A stretch of 64,000 bases of DNA from Saccharothrix sp. NRRL B-16348 (GTDB lineage: Bacteria; Actinomycetota; Actinomycetes; Mycobacteriales; Pseudonocardiaceae): positions 62,001-126,000 of the forward strand of contig NZ_LGED01000068.1 in NCBI RefSeq assembly GCF_001280085.1, given 5' to 3'. Below are positions 25,366 through 33,424 of the stretch, piece after piece (the first letter of the stretch is position 1; each line of letters opens with the position of its first letter). Made by a program: the position numbers and the translations under genes. The notes beneath the pieces were generated by a model, which ran no database searches, was not told the origin of the DNA, and saw only the letters and a program-made list of their open reading frames with translations.

Positions 25366-26648
25366 AGCTGGTCGTCGTCGGTGACTCCTTGCTCGACATC
25401 GACGTGCTGGGCACCGCCGAGCGCCTGTGCCCGGACGCGCCCGCGCCCGTCCTGGACGTCACCGAAGAACGCGCCCGGCCAGGCGGTGCGGGACTGGCCG
25501 CCGCCCTGGCCGCCGCCGACGGGGTCGACGTCACGCTGGTCAGCGCGGTGGCCGACGACGAGGACGGGCACCGGCTGCGCGAGGAGTTGGCCCGGGTGCC
25601 GTCCGTGCTGGGGCCCTCGCCCACGCCGACCCCGGTCAAGACCCGGCTGCGCTGCGGCGACCAGTCGATCGCGAGGCTCGACCGGGGTGGCGGCACCGAG
25701 GCACCACAAGCCACCGACGACATGCTCGACGCGGTGCTGGAAGCCGATTACGTGCTCGTCTCCGACTACGGTCGCGGGCTGGCGCGCGACGAACGGCTCC
25801 GCGGCGTGCTCGCCCGCCGCCCGGTGGTCTGGGACCCGCACCCGCGAGGCCCGGACCCGGTGCCCGGCGTCCGCCTGGTCACGCCGAACGCGGCCGAGGC
25901 CAGGGCGTTCAGCGGCCACGCCGACCCGATGGACGCCCTCGAAGCGCTGCGCGCGAAGTGGCGGGCACGGGCCGTCGTGGTCACGCTCGGCGCCGACGGC
26001 GCGCTGCTGCACGGCGGCGGCACGCCGGTCGCCGTGCCCGCGCCCCGCGTGCCCGTGGTCGACCCGTGCGGTGCGGGCGACCGGTTCGCGGTGACGGTCG
26101 CGGCACGGCTCATGCGCGGCGCGGCGATGGACGACGCGGTCGCCGACGCCGTGACGTCGGCGGCCGAGTTCCTGCGCTGCGGCGGGGCTTCCGGCTTCCG
26201 ACCGGTGGACCCGCTGTCCACGGTGGACGCGGTCCGGGCGCGCGGCGGCGTGGTGGTCGCCACCGGCGGCTGCTTCGACCTGCTGCACGCGGGCCACGTC
26301 CGCACCCTGCGCGCCGCCCGGTCGCTCGGCGACTGCCTGGTGGTGTGCCTGAACTCCGACGCGTCCGTGCGCCGGCTCAAGGGCCCGGACCGCCCGGTCA
26401 CCCGGGAGCAGGACCGGGTCGAGGTGCTGCGTGCGTTGGGCTGCGTGGACGACGTGGTCGTGTTCGAGGACGACACGCCGGAACGCGTGCTGGCCGCCCT
26501 GCGCCCGGACGTGTGGGTCAAGGGCGGCGACTACACCGTCGATTCGTTGCCGGAAGCGGACTTGGTCAAGGGGTGGGGTGGGCGGACCGTCGTCGTGCCC
26601 TACCACCGGGGCCGTTCGACCACCGAGATGCTGTCGAGGAGGGGCTGA
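25362..26648 (+). CDS. hldE: Bifunctional heptose 7-phosphate kinase / heptose 1-phosphate nucleotidyltransferase
   Basis: This 428-aa protein is a two-domain HldE/RfaE homologue. The PfkB-type kinase covers about residues 1-290, with the anion-hole motif VDPCGAGDRFAV near 235. The cytidylyltransferase-like domain (about 297-428) starts with GGCFDLLHAGHVRTL and ends with KGGDYTVDSLPEADLVKGWGG. It should add the 1-phosphate and then the nucleotide to heptose 7-phosphate. The fused form is best known from Gram-negatives. GTG 25362 overlaps gmhA (GTGA). Confidence 0.9.
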   Translation: MKLVVVGDSLLDIDVLGTAERLCPDAPAPVLDVTEERARPGGAGLAAALAAADGVDVTLVSAVADDEDGHRLREELARVPSVLGPSPTPTPVKTRLRCGDQSIARLDRGGGTEAPQATDDMLDAVLEADYVLVSDYGRGLARDERLRGVLARRPVVWDPHPRGPDPVPGVRLVTPNAAEARAFSGHADPMDALEALRAKWRARAVVVTLGADGALLHGGGTPVAVPAPRVPVVDPCGAGDRFAVTVAARLMRGAAMDDAVADAVTSAAEFLRCGGASGFRPVDPLSTVDAVRARGGVVVATGGCFDLLHAGHVRTLRAARSLGDCLVVCLNSDASVRRLKGPDRPVTREQDRVEVLRALGCVDDVVVFEDDTPERVLAALRPDVWVKGGDYTVDSLPEADLVKGWGGRTVVVPYHRGRSTTEMLSRRG

Positions 26649-27328
26649 TGCTCGACCAGGTGTTGGTGACCGGAGGCGCGTCCGGCTTGGGCGCGGCCGT
26701 GGTGCACGCGGTGCACGAGCTGGGCGGACGCCCGCTGGTGCTGGACAAGGCCGCCCCGTCGTCCTCGGAGGTGGCCGACTTCGAGTCGGTCGACCTGTCC
26801 GACACCAGGGCGGCGGAACGCGCGGTGAAGGCGATCGCCGAGCGCAACGGCGGCCTGCGCGCCGTCGTCACGGCGGCGGGCACGGACGCGTGCGGCCGGC
26901 TGGACGAGGTGTCCGGCACGGACTGGGACCGGGTGGTGATGGTGAACCTGCTCGGCACCGCGGCGGTGGTGCGGGCGGCGTTGCCGATGCTGGCCGGCGG
27001 CCGGGTGGTGACGATCGCGTCCACGCTCGGCATCAAGGCGGTCAGCGACGCCACCGCGTACTGCGCCTCGAAGTTCGGCGTCGTCGGCTTCACCAGGGCG
27101 CTGGCCGCCGAGACCGCCGGGCGGGTCGGCGTCACGCTGGTGATCCCCGGCGGCATGCGCACGCACTTCTTCGACGAGCGGGCCGAGCAGTACCGGCCGC
27201 CGGACGACAGCAAGCTGAACCCGCCCGAGCGGGTCGCCGACGCGATCGTGTTCGCGTTGCGCCAGCCCGAGGGGTGCGAGGTGCGCGAACTAGTGGTCGC
27301 GCACGCCGAGGAGGGGTCGTGGCCGTAG
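26648..27328 (+). CDS. Short-chain dehydrogenase/reductase in the heptose cluster
   Basis: This 226-aa classical SDR has the cofactor loop TGGASGLGAA (residues 8-17), TAAGTD and the catalytic YCASK (about 138-142). It overlaps hldE by one base and the P450 by 10. The cluster has no HldD epimerase; this SDR could modify the heptose or an aglycone, but that is speculation. It belongs to the classical rather than the extended SDRs, so it is not HldD itself. Confidence 0.85.
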   Translation: MLDQVLVTGGASGLGAAVVHAVHELGGRPLVLDKAAPSSSEVADFESVDLSDTRAAERAVKAIAERNGGLRAVVTAAGTDACGRLDEVSGTDWDRVVMVNLLGTAAVVRAALPMLAGGRVVTIASTLGIKAVSDATAYCASKFGVVGFTRALAAETAGRVGVTLVIPGGMRTHFFDERAEQYRPPDDSKLNPPERVADAIVFALRQPEGCEVRELVVAHAEEGSWP

Positions 27329-28497
27329 CCTCCCGGCTGGACACCGGCCGGGCGTTCGCGAAGGTGCTGCTGCCGACGGTCGCCAAGGGCGTGATCGTGC
27401 GCCGGCGCGGGGTGACGGCGGTGGCAGAGAAGGTGCAGGCGGACGCCGCGGCCGTGGCCACCATGAGGCGGTTCCGCGCGCGGTACGGCCCGGAACCGCT
27501 GCGGCTGAGGGTCACCGGGCGCAGCGTCGCCCTGCTGCTGGACCCGGTGGACGTGGCGCGGCTGCTGGCCGACTCGCCGTCGCCGTTCGCGCTGGCCACC
27601 CGCGAGAAGAAGGCCGCGCTGGCGCACTTCCAGCCGCACGGCGTGCTGATCTCGACGGGGGAGGAGCGGGCGCGGCGGCGTGCCGTGAACGAGGACGTGC
27701 TGCGGCCGGACAAGATCGACGTGCCGGGGATCGTGGCCGACGAGGCGGACCTGCTATTGCGGCACGTCCGCAGCACCGGCCGGCTGACCTGGGACGCGTT
27801 CGCGCAGGCGTGGTGGCGCGCGGCCCGGCGGATCGTGCTCGGCTCGTTCGCGCGGGAGGACGTCGAGCTGACCGACGTGCTGAAGACGTTGCGGGGCAAC
27901 GCCAACTGGGCCTACCTGCACCCGCGGCGGGACGCGCTGCGCGAGCGGTTCGAGGAGCGGTTGCACGCGCACCTGGCACGCCAGGAGCCGGGCAGCCTCG
28001 CGAGCCTCGGCTCACCCGACGAGTTGCAGGGCCAGGCGCCGCACTGGCTGTTCGCGTTCGACGCGGCGGGCATCGTGACCATGCGTGCGTTGGCGATCGG
28101 CGGCGAGGGCGAGGCCGGCATCTGGGAGTCGGCGCGGTTGTGGCCGACGACGCCGGTGATCCTGCGCGAGAGCACCGAACCGACCCGCTGGCACGGCACG
28201 TGGCTGCCCGCGGGCACCACGTTCGTCGTGTTCGCGCCGTACTTCCACCGCGATCCGGACCGGTTGTCCTACGCCGACTCGTACGCGCCGGAGAACTGGC
28301 CCGCGCCGAGCGATCCCGGTCTGGTGCCGTTCAGCGGCGGTCCGGGCATCTGCCCCGGCCGCGACCTCGTGCTGGTTGCCGGCAGCACCATGCTGGACGC
28401 CTTGCGCGACCACTTGGCCGTGCCGACGCTGCGCGCGCCGCTGCCCGCCACGCTGAACCACTTCGGGCTGTCGTTCGTCACCCGCGGTGATGGTTGA
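27319..28497 (+). CDS. Cytochrome P450
   Basis: This 392-aa P450 has the I-helix AAGIVT, the K-helix ESARLWPTTPVILRE and the haem loop PFSGGPGICPGRDL with Cys345 as the axial ligand. It is soluble, as usual for actinomycete P450s, and needs a ferredoxin partner not seen here. The first 40 residues (LLPTVAKGVIVRRRG) recall P450s acting on lipid or peptide aglycones. It ends the heptose operon, which suggests oxidative tailoring of the product. Confidence 0.9.
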   Translation: MAVASRLDTGRAFAKVLLPTVAKGVIVRRRGVTAVAEKVQADAAAVATMRRFRARYGPEPLRLRVTGRSVALLLDPVDVARLLADSPSPFALATREKKAALAHFQPHGVLISTGEERARRRAVNEDVLRPDKIDVPGIVADEADLLLRHVRSTGRLTWDAFAQAWWRAARRIVLGSFAREDVELTDVLKTLRGNANWAYLHPRRDALRERFEERLHAHLARQEPGSLASLGSPDELQGQAPHWLFAFDAAGIVTMRALAIGGEGEAGIWESARLWPTTPVILRESTEPTRWHGTWLPAGTTFVVFAPYFHRDPDRLSYADSYAPENWPAPSDPGLVPFSGGPGICPGRDLVLVAGSTMLDALRDHLAVPTLRAPLPATLNHFGLSFVTRGDG

Positions 28498-28517
28498 TCG
28501 ACGCTCCCACCGGGTAT
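28492..28517 (+). promoter_or_regulatory. SigB/SigF-like promoter of the DUF6328 gene
   Basis: GGTT (28492-28495), 16 bases, then GGGTAT (28512-28517). It overlaps the P450 stop, and the predicted start of transcription falls at or just before the first codon, implying a leaderless message. Confidence 0.55.
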
Positions 28518-28526
28518 GCGGTGGCG

Positions 28527-29027
28527 GTGAGTCAGGCTGAGGAGTCACACCAGCGGAGGTTGGCCCGCAACCTCAACGAGTTGCTGCAGGAACTGCGCGT
28601 GGCGCAGGCCGGCGTGCAGATCCTGTTCGGCTTCCTGCTGTCGATCGCGTTCGCCGAGCGCTACGCGTCGGCCGACGCCTACATCCGCGCCACGCACCTG
28701 ATCACCGTCCTGTTCGCCGCGTGCTCCGTCGCGCTGCTCACCGCGCCCGCGGCCTGGCACCGGCTGCTCTTCCGCCGCGGCAGGCGGGAGGACGTGATCG
28801 AGGTGGCCAACCGCTTCGCGATCCTCGGGCTGGCCTGCCTTGCGGTCGCCATGACCGGCACGATCCTGCTGCTCGGCGAGGTCATCGTCGGCGGCTGGGC
28901 CGGCATCGCGCTCGGCGTGTTCGCGGCCGTGCTGTTCAGCGCGTTGTGGTTCGCGTGGCCGTGGCGCGAGCGCGGCCGGGACACCATAGCCGACGACGAC
29001 GTGGACGACGAAGACCGCGTCGAGTGA
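28527..29027 (+). CDS. DUF6328 family membrane protein
   Basis: This 166-aa protein has a charged N-terminal helix (RRLARNLNELLQELRVAQAGVQILFGFLL) continuing into four transmembrane segments and an acidic tail (DDDVDDEDRVE). This is the layout of DUF6328, a common actinobacterial family of unknown function. GTG 28527 is chosen over 28521 because transcription probably starts near it. Confidence 0.8.
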   Translation: MSQAEESHQRRLARNLNELLQELRVAQAGVQILFGFLLSIAFAERYASADAYIRATHLITVLFAACSVALLTAPAAWHRLLFRRGRREDVIEVANRFAILGLACLAVAMTGTILLLGEVIVGGWAGIALGVFAAVLFSALWFAWPWRERGRDTIADDDVDDEDRVE

Positions 29028-29035
29028 GCGGCCGG

Positions 29036-29710
29036 TCAGCCCGTCTCGTCCGTGCTGTTGTGGGGCGTGCCGACGGGCTTGGACTCCGGCGATCCCCGCT
29101 GGCGCAGGTAGACGCTCAACACCACCATCGAGCCGATGGCCAGGAACTCCGACTGCCAGTTCTGCAGCGAGCGGTTCCAGAAGTCGGCCGACAGCACGTA
29201 GTCCCACCACGTCACCGGGTCCTGGAACGTGTTCAGCTGGTCGTTGTTGTACGCGCTGCGCCCGGCGATCGACTGGGTCAGCCACGAGCCGACGAACAGG
29301 CCGAGCATCACCAGGCCGAGCGAGTTCGAGTACAGCGCCGTGCGCCAGCCGCCCGCCTTCGCCCACGGCGGCGACTGCTCCTTCACGTGCGCGCCGAGGA
29401 GCTGGTCCTTGTCGGACTCCGCGCCCATCCGGTCGGCGGGCTTCGACTCGGGCGAGCCGCGCTGCATCAACCAGACGGTGGCGAAGATGAACAGGAAGAA
29501 CTGGAGGTACTCGGACTGCCAGTTCTCGGCCACGTCCACCGCGAAGTCCGAGGACATCACGTACTGCCAGAAGCCGATCGGGTCACCGCCGTCGGTGAGC
29601 CGCCGGTTGTTGAGGTCCGCGTTGCCCGCGAACGCCTGCCCGACCAGCGTCACCAGGCACAGCAGGCCGAACGCCAGCCCCAACCCGTTGTCCCGCAGGA
29701 ATCTCTTCAC
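29036..29710 (-). CDS. DUF6766 family membrane protein
   Basis: This 224-aa protein is an internal duplication. Each half has a hydrophobic helix, an ENWQSEYLQ or QNWQSEFLA motif, another helix, and then QRGSPESKP. This repeated NWQSEF…RGSPESKP is the hallmark of DUF6766. Function is unknown. GTG 29710 overlaps the stop of a 29-codon gene (GTGA), making a three-gene coupled unit with the lipoprotein upstream. Confidence 0.83.
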   Translation of the reverse strand: MKRFLRDNGLGLAFGLLCLVTLVGQAFAGNADLNNRRLTDGGDPIGFWQYVMSSDFAVDVAENWQSEYLQFFLFIFATVWLMQRGSPESKPADRMGAESDKDQLLGAHVKEQSPPWAKAGGWRTALYSNSLGLVMLGLFVGSWLTQSIAGRSAYNNDQLNTFQDPVTWWDYVLSADFWNRSLQNWQSEFLAIGSMVVLSVYLRQRGSPESKPVGTPHNSTDETG

Positions 29711-29796
29711 AGGCCCACCAACCCGATGACGCTGAAGAACACCAGCAGACCCAGCACGCCCAACAAGTAGGCGTAGAACATCCCGCGCTGCGTCAT
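29707..29796 (-). CDS. 29-residue single-helix membrane peptide
   Basis: This short frame reads MTQRGMFYAYLLGVLGLLVF and continues hydrophobic to the stop, one transmembrane helix with a small charged N-terminus. Its ATG overlaps the lipoprotein stop (ATGA) and its stop overlaps the DUF6766 start (GTGA), so spacing supports translation. A GAGGTGGG lies just upstream. It may be a subunit or regulator of the DUF6766 protein. Confidence 0.6.
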   Translation of the reverse strand: MTQRGMFYAYLLGVLGLLVFFSVIGLVGL

Positions 29797-30161
29797 GGCC
29801 CACCCACCTCGCACGTGTACGGCCGCTCGCCCTGCGACTCGCAGCCCGCGCCCGCCACCCGCCACCCCGACGCCAGCTCCCGCAGGAACAGGACGTCGTC
29901 CGACGTGTGGACCTGCGCCGCGTCACCCCAGACCTCGACCGCCCGCACCGTCCCGCCGGGCACGTCCAGCGACTCGCACTCCACGTCCTCGCGCGCACGT
30001 TCGGTCAACAACCCGCAAGCACGCTCCACGTCACCCGACGCGACCGCCGCGGTGAACTCCTCCGCCGTGCGCCGGACCAGGTCGTCCGAACCCGTGCCGC
30101 ACCCGCCCACCACCAGCAACGCCGGCAACGCCACGGCGGGCAACCACCGAAAGCGGATCAT
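29793..30161 (-). CDS. Small lipoprotein
   Basis: This 122-aa protein has a lipoprotein signal peptide with the lipobox LVVGGC (Cys21), then a domain with GDVERACGLLTERARE and a conserved pair of later Cys (CE…CESQ). It resembles small actinobacterial lipoproteins with an NTF2-like fold, where the chain binds or senses something outside the membrane. ATG 30161 is used. It overlaps the micro-gene downstream. Confidence 0.75.
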   Translation of the reverse strand: MIRFRWLPAVALPALLVVGGCGTGSDDLVRRTAEEFTAAVASGDVERACGLLTERAREDVECESLDVPGGTVRAVEVWGDAAQVHTSDDVLFLRELASGWRVAGAGCESQGERPYTCEVGGP

Positions 30162-30178
30162 GGCTGGACGATAACGCC

Positions 30179-31351
30179 TCATGGGCGCAGCAGCACTTTG
30201 ACGGCGTTGTCCTGCTTGTGCTGGAAGATCTCGTAGGCGTGCGGCGCCTGGTCGAGCGGCAGGTGGTGCGTCGCGAAGGCGTCCACGCCGAGCGGGTCGT
30301 CGTCGGTCAGCAGCGGCAGGATCTCCGGCACCCAGCGCCACACGTTGGCCTGGCCCATGCGCAGCTGCACCTGCTTGTCGAACAGGGTCAGCATCGGCAG
30401 CGGGTCCGCCATCCCGCCGTACACGCCGGACACCGAGATGGTGCCGCCGCGCCGCACGATCTCGATCGCCAGCCGCAGCGCGTGCAGCCGGTCGACGCCC
30501 GCGGTCCGCATGAACGGTGCCGCGAGGGCGTCCGGCAGCAGGCCGACGGCCTGGTGGGCGAGCTTCGCGACCGGCGCGCCGTGCGCCTCCATGCCCACGG
30601 CGTCGATCACGGCCTCCGGGCCGCGCCCGTCGGTGAGGTCGCGGATGTGGTCGACCAGGTGGCTGTCCCGCACGTTGAGCACGGTCACGCCGTGCCCCCG
30701 TGCCCGCGCCATGCGCTCCGGCACGAGGTCGACCCCGATGACCGTCCCCACGCCGCGGTGCTGGGCGATCCGGGTCGCCATGTCGCCGATCGGGCCGAGC
30801 CCGAGCACGACCAGGCTGTCCCGCGTGCCCGCGTACTCCACCGCCTGCCACGCCGTGGGCAGCACGTCGGACAGGTAGACGAACCGGTCGTCCGGCGGCC
30901 CTTCCGGCACCTTGATCGGCATCGTGTTGCCGAACGGCACCCGCAGGTACTCGGCCTGCCCGCCGGGCACCTGCCCGTACAGCTTGGTGTACCCGAACAG
31001 CGCCGCGCCCGACCCGTGCTCGCGCACCTGGGTCGTCTCGCACTGCGACTGCAGCCCGCGTGCGCACATGAAGCACGTGCCGCAGGAGATGTTGAACGGC
31101 ACCACCACCCGGTCGCCCGGCGAGACCTCGGTGACCTCCGCGCCGACCTCCTCGACCACGCCCATCGGCTCGTGCCCGAGGACGTCGCCCTCGTCGATGA
31201 ACGGGCCCATCACCTCGTACAGGTGCAGGTCGGAGCCGCACAGCCCGGTGGACGTGATGCGGACGACGACGTCGGTCGGCTCCTTGAGGATGGGGTCCGG
31301 CACGCTGTCCACGCGCACGTCGCGCTTGCCGTGCCAGGTGACGGCCTTCAT
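30179..31351 (-). CDS. Zinc-dependent alcohol dehydrogenase (formaldehyde dehydrogenase-like)
   Basis: This 390-aa MDR-superfamily enzyme has the catalytic zinc motif TGLCGSDLHLYE, GHEPMGVVEEVG, the structural-zinc cysteines CGTCFMCARGLQSQC, and the NAD loop VLGLGPIGDMAT. The long DAVGMEAHG insert is typical of glutathione-independent formaldehyde/threonine-type dehydrogenases. ATG 31351 follows GGAGG by 7 bases. It is divergent from an SDR gene across a region with a GGGTACCC core. Confidence 0.9.
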   Translation of the reverse strand: MKAVTWHGKRDVRVDSVPDPILKEPTDVVVRITSTGLCGSDLHLYEVMGPFIDEGDVLGHEPMGVVEEVGAEVTEVSPGDRVVVPFNISCGTCFMCARGLQSQCETTQVREHGSGAALFGYTKLYGQVPGGQAEYLRVPFGNTMPIKVPEGPPDDRFVYLSDVLPTAWQAVEYAGTRDSLVVLGLGPIGDMATRIAQHRGVGTVIGVDLVPERMARARGHGVTVLNVRDSHLVDHIRDLTDGRGPEAVIDAVGMEAHGAPVAKLAHQAVGLLPDALAAPFMRTAGVDRLHALRLAIEIVRRGGTISVSGVYGGMADPLPMLTLFDKQVQLRMGQANVWRWVPEILPLLTDDDPLGVDAFATHHLPLDQAPHAYEIFQHKQDNAVKVLLRP

Positions 31352-31403
31352 GACTGCACCTCCCGCTGCCCAGGTCGACTGCCCGGAGCGTTCCCGGCAC
31401 GGC

Positions 31404-31428
31404 GTGTGGCAAACACCGCCCCGGGTAC
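31404..31428 (+). promoter_or_regulatory. SigB/SigF-like promoter of the SDR gene
   Basis: GTGT (31404-31407), 15 bases, then GGGTAC (31423-31428), 9 bases before ATG 31438. The GGGTACCC core is palindromic, but no GNNT is correctly placed for the divergent dehydrogenase. Confidence 0.5.
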
Positions 31429-31437
31429 CCGCAGCGC

Positions 31438-32259
31438 ATGAGCGCACCACTTCCCCAGGACCGGGCGGGCGCGCCGCAGCGCGCGGTCGTGACCGGGTCC
31501 GACTCCGGCATCGGCAAGGCCGTCGCGGTCGCGTTGGCGGGCGGCGGGGTCGACGTCGGCATCACGTTCCACTCCGACGCCGACGGCGCCGAGGACACCG
31601 CCCGCAAGGCCCGCGACCACGGCGTGCGGGCCGCCGTGCGGCAGCTCGACCTGACCGACCTGCCCACCGCCGCGTCCGTGGTCGACGACCTCGCGGCCGA
31701 GCTGGGCGGCATCGACGTGCTGGTGAACTGCGCCGGCACCGGCACCGCGCAGAAGGCCATGGACATGGACTTCGACACCTGGCGCGGTGTGCTGTCGGTC
31801 GACCTCGACGGCGCGTTCCTGTGCTCGCAGCGCGCCGCCAAGCACATGATCAAGGCGGGGCGGGGCGGTCGGATCATCAACATCACGTCGGTGCACGAGC
31901 ACCAGCCGCGGGTCGGCGCGGCGCCGTACTGCGCGGCCAAGGCCGGGCTCGGGGCGTTGACGAAGGTGCTGGCGCTGGAGCTGGCCGAGCACGCCATCAC
32001 GGTCAACTCGGTCGCGCCCGGCGAGATCTCCACGCCGATGACGGGCCAGGAGGACGTGGACCCGCGCACCGAGCCGCGGCCGGGCGTGCCGCTGGGACGT
32101 CCGGGGCACGCGAGCGAGGTCGCCGCCGTGGTGGCGTTCCTCGCGACGCCGGCGGCCGGGTACGTGACGGGCGCGTCGTTCCTGGTGGACGGCGGCATGA
32201 CCTTGATGGGCCCGCAGGCGAGCCAACTCCTGACCGACCGCACGTGGCTCGAACCGTGA
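31438..32259 (+). CDS. Short-chain dehydrogenase/reductase
   Basis: This 273-aa classical SDR has TGSDSGIGKAV (about residues 19-29), NCAGTG, and catalytic YCAAK (about 162-166), ending with an SDR-typical VTGASFLVDGGMT. It acts as an NAD(P)H oxidoreductase on an unknown substrate. A stress-type promoter leaves a leader of a few bases only. Confidence 0.88.
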   Translation: MSAPLPQDRAGAPQRAVVTGSDSGIGKAVAVALAGGGVDVGITFHSDADGAEDTARKARDHGVRAAVRQLDLTDLPTAASVVDDLAAELGGIDVLVNCAGTGTAQKAMDMDFDTWRGVLSVDLDGAFLCSQRAAKHMIKAGRGGRIINITSVHEHQPRVGAAPYCAAKAGLGALTKVLALELAEHAITVNSVAPGEISTPMTGQEDVDPRTEPRPGVPLGRPGHASEVAAVVAFLATPAAGYVTGASFLVDGGMTLMGPQASQLLTDRTWLEP

Positions 32260-32271
32260 CCGGCGCGCCGA

Positions 32272-32727
32272 CTACCCCGCGGTCACCCGGCGCGTCGCGG
32301 CGGCCGCCACGGCGAGCGCGGCGAGCCGGACCAGGTTGGCGCGGTGCCAGGTGCGGACCAGCCGGCGGCGCTCGCCGTCGCCCAACGCGCCCTCGCCGCG
32401 CAGCAGCGGCAAGTTGACCGCTTTGACCAGGTAACCCGTGAGCGCCGCGGCCACCACGGTGCCCGCCGCCGCCGTGGCGACGGCCCGTCGGTCACCGCCC
32501 GAACGCCAGCCCGCCGCCAGCGTCACACCGGTGGCCACGAGCGTCACCGGCGCCGCGGGCGCGTAGTAGCGCAAGGGGCTGCCGGGGCCGAGGAGCCGGG
32601 GCTCCCGGTTCGGCCGGGCGTCCGCGAGCAGGCCGGGCACGTCGACCGCGGCCTCGTAGAGGTTGCCGGCGAACCAGTGCGCTTGGCCGAGTCGGGCCAG
32701 CGCGGCCCACGGCAACCGGAGTCCCAT
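32272..32727 (-). CDS. DUF1772-like (anthrone oxygenase-like) membrane protein
   Basis: This 151-aa protein has a HWFAGNLYEAAVDVP motif at the start, two central hydrophobic helices, then a conserved basic stretch RRRLVRTWHRANLVR and a last helix. The arrangement resembles DUF1772 membrane proteins. A -10-like TAGGAT lies 6 bases before the ATG, so the message may be leaderless. The family call is tentative. Confidence 0.6.
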   Translation of the reverse strand: MGLRLPWAALARLGQAHWFAGNLYEAAVDVPGLLADARPNREPRLLGPGSPLRYYAPAAPVTLVATGVTLAAGWRSGGDRRAVATAAAGTVVAAALTGYLVKAVNLPLLRGEGALGDGERRRLVRTWHRANLVRLAALAVAAAATRRVTAG

Positions 32728-32759
32728 GCGGTGATCCTACGGAGGCCGGTCGAGTCCTG

Positions 32760-32781
32760 AGGTTATTCCAAGGTTCTCCCA
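32760..32781 (+). promoter_or_regulatory. Tandem 11-bp direct repeats, candidate response-regulator site
   Basis: AGGTTATTCCA and AGGTTCTCCCA are adjacent and match at 9 of 11 bases. Direct repeats with an 11-bp period are how OmpR/PhoB-type regulators bind. An OmpR-type regulator gene lies downstream at 33425. A separate GC-rich hairpin (32817-32839) sits just before the next ribosome binding site. Confidence 0.5.
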
Positions 32782-32855
32782 ACGTCCCGCTGAGCCGGGC
32801 TTGGTCTGCTGGTCGTGGGCGCCGGACCGGCCGGCGCCCAAGACTGGAGGCAGGG

Positions 32856-33335
32856 ATGCGAATGCGGATCCGGACCAGGCTCGTCGCGGCCGTCCTGACG
32901 GCGGGGACGCTGACCGCGGTGGTCGCCGCGAGCACGTCACCCGCGCTGGCGGAACCCACCGGGGCGAGGGGTGTGACCGCCGAGCACGAGCCGGCGAAGC
33001 AGAAACCGGCGCAGGACGGGGTGGGGAAGGCGAAGCACGTCAAGCCGGGCGAGGAGCCGGGCAAGGGACACGGTGGGGTGCCCGCGGAGGCCGTCGAGCT
33101 GCTGGCCGTCAAGCTCGGCATCACCGTCGACCGGTCCCGCCAGGTGTACCGCGACCTGGAGAAGGTCAAGGCGCGGGGCGCGGAGATCGTCGGCGACCGG
33201 GCGTTCATCGCGATCGCCGAGGGCCTCGGCATCACGCCCGAGCGGCTCCTGGCCGTCCTGCGCGAGGTGAAGCAGGAGATCGCCGTGCCGCCGAAGGACA
33301 AGCCGGGCGAACCGGTCGGTTCACCCTCGAAGTGA
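32856..33335 (+). CDS. Secreted hypothetical protein beside a two-component system
   Basis: This 159-aa protein has a signal peptide ([20 protein letters not shown], cleaved about after SPALA), a lysine/glycine-rich segment and a small helical domain ([21 protein letters not shown] to [16 protein letters not shown]) that repeats an LGIT(V/P) element. I do not recognise the family. ATG 32856 follows GGAGG. The upstream 11-bp repeats and the downstream sensor genes suggest it is a target, or an extracellular modulator, of that system. Confidence 0.7.
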   Translation: MRMRIRTRLVAAVLTAGTLTAVVAASTSPALAEPTGARGVTAEHEPAKQKPAQDGVGKAKHVKPGEEPGKGHGGVPAEAVELLAVKLGITVDRSRQVYRDLEKVKARGAEIVGDRAFIAIAEGLGITPERLLAVLREVKQEIAVPPKDKPGEPVGSPSK

Positions 33336-33350
33336 CCGGTCGACCAGGGT

Positions 33351-33381
33351 GGTCCGGACCGGTGCGAGACCGGTCCGGACC
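33351..33381. terminator. Hairpin after the secreted protein gene
   Basis: GGTCCGGACCGGT pairs perfectly with 33369-33381 over 13 bp around GCGAG. It separates the secreted-protein gene from the two-component operon. Confidence 0.65.
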
Positions 33382-33424
33382 GCGGCCCGCGAGTGGGCCC
33401 GCGGCGGTGCCCCATACTGGTCGC

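Noticed and set aside
31409..31431. Second stress-type promoter for the alcohol dehydrogenase on the minus strand
   Set aside because: The GGGTAC core is palindromic, but no GNNT lies 14-16 bases upstream on that strand.
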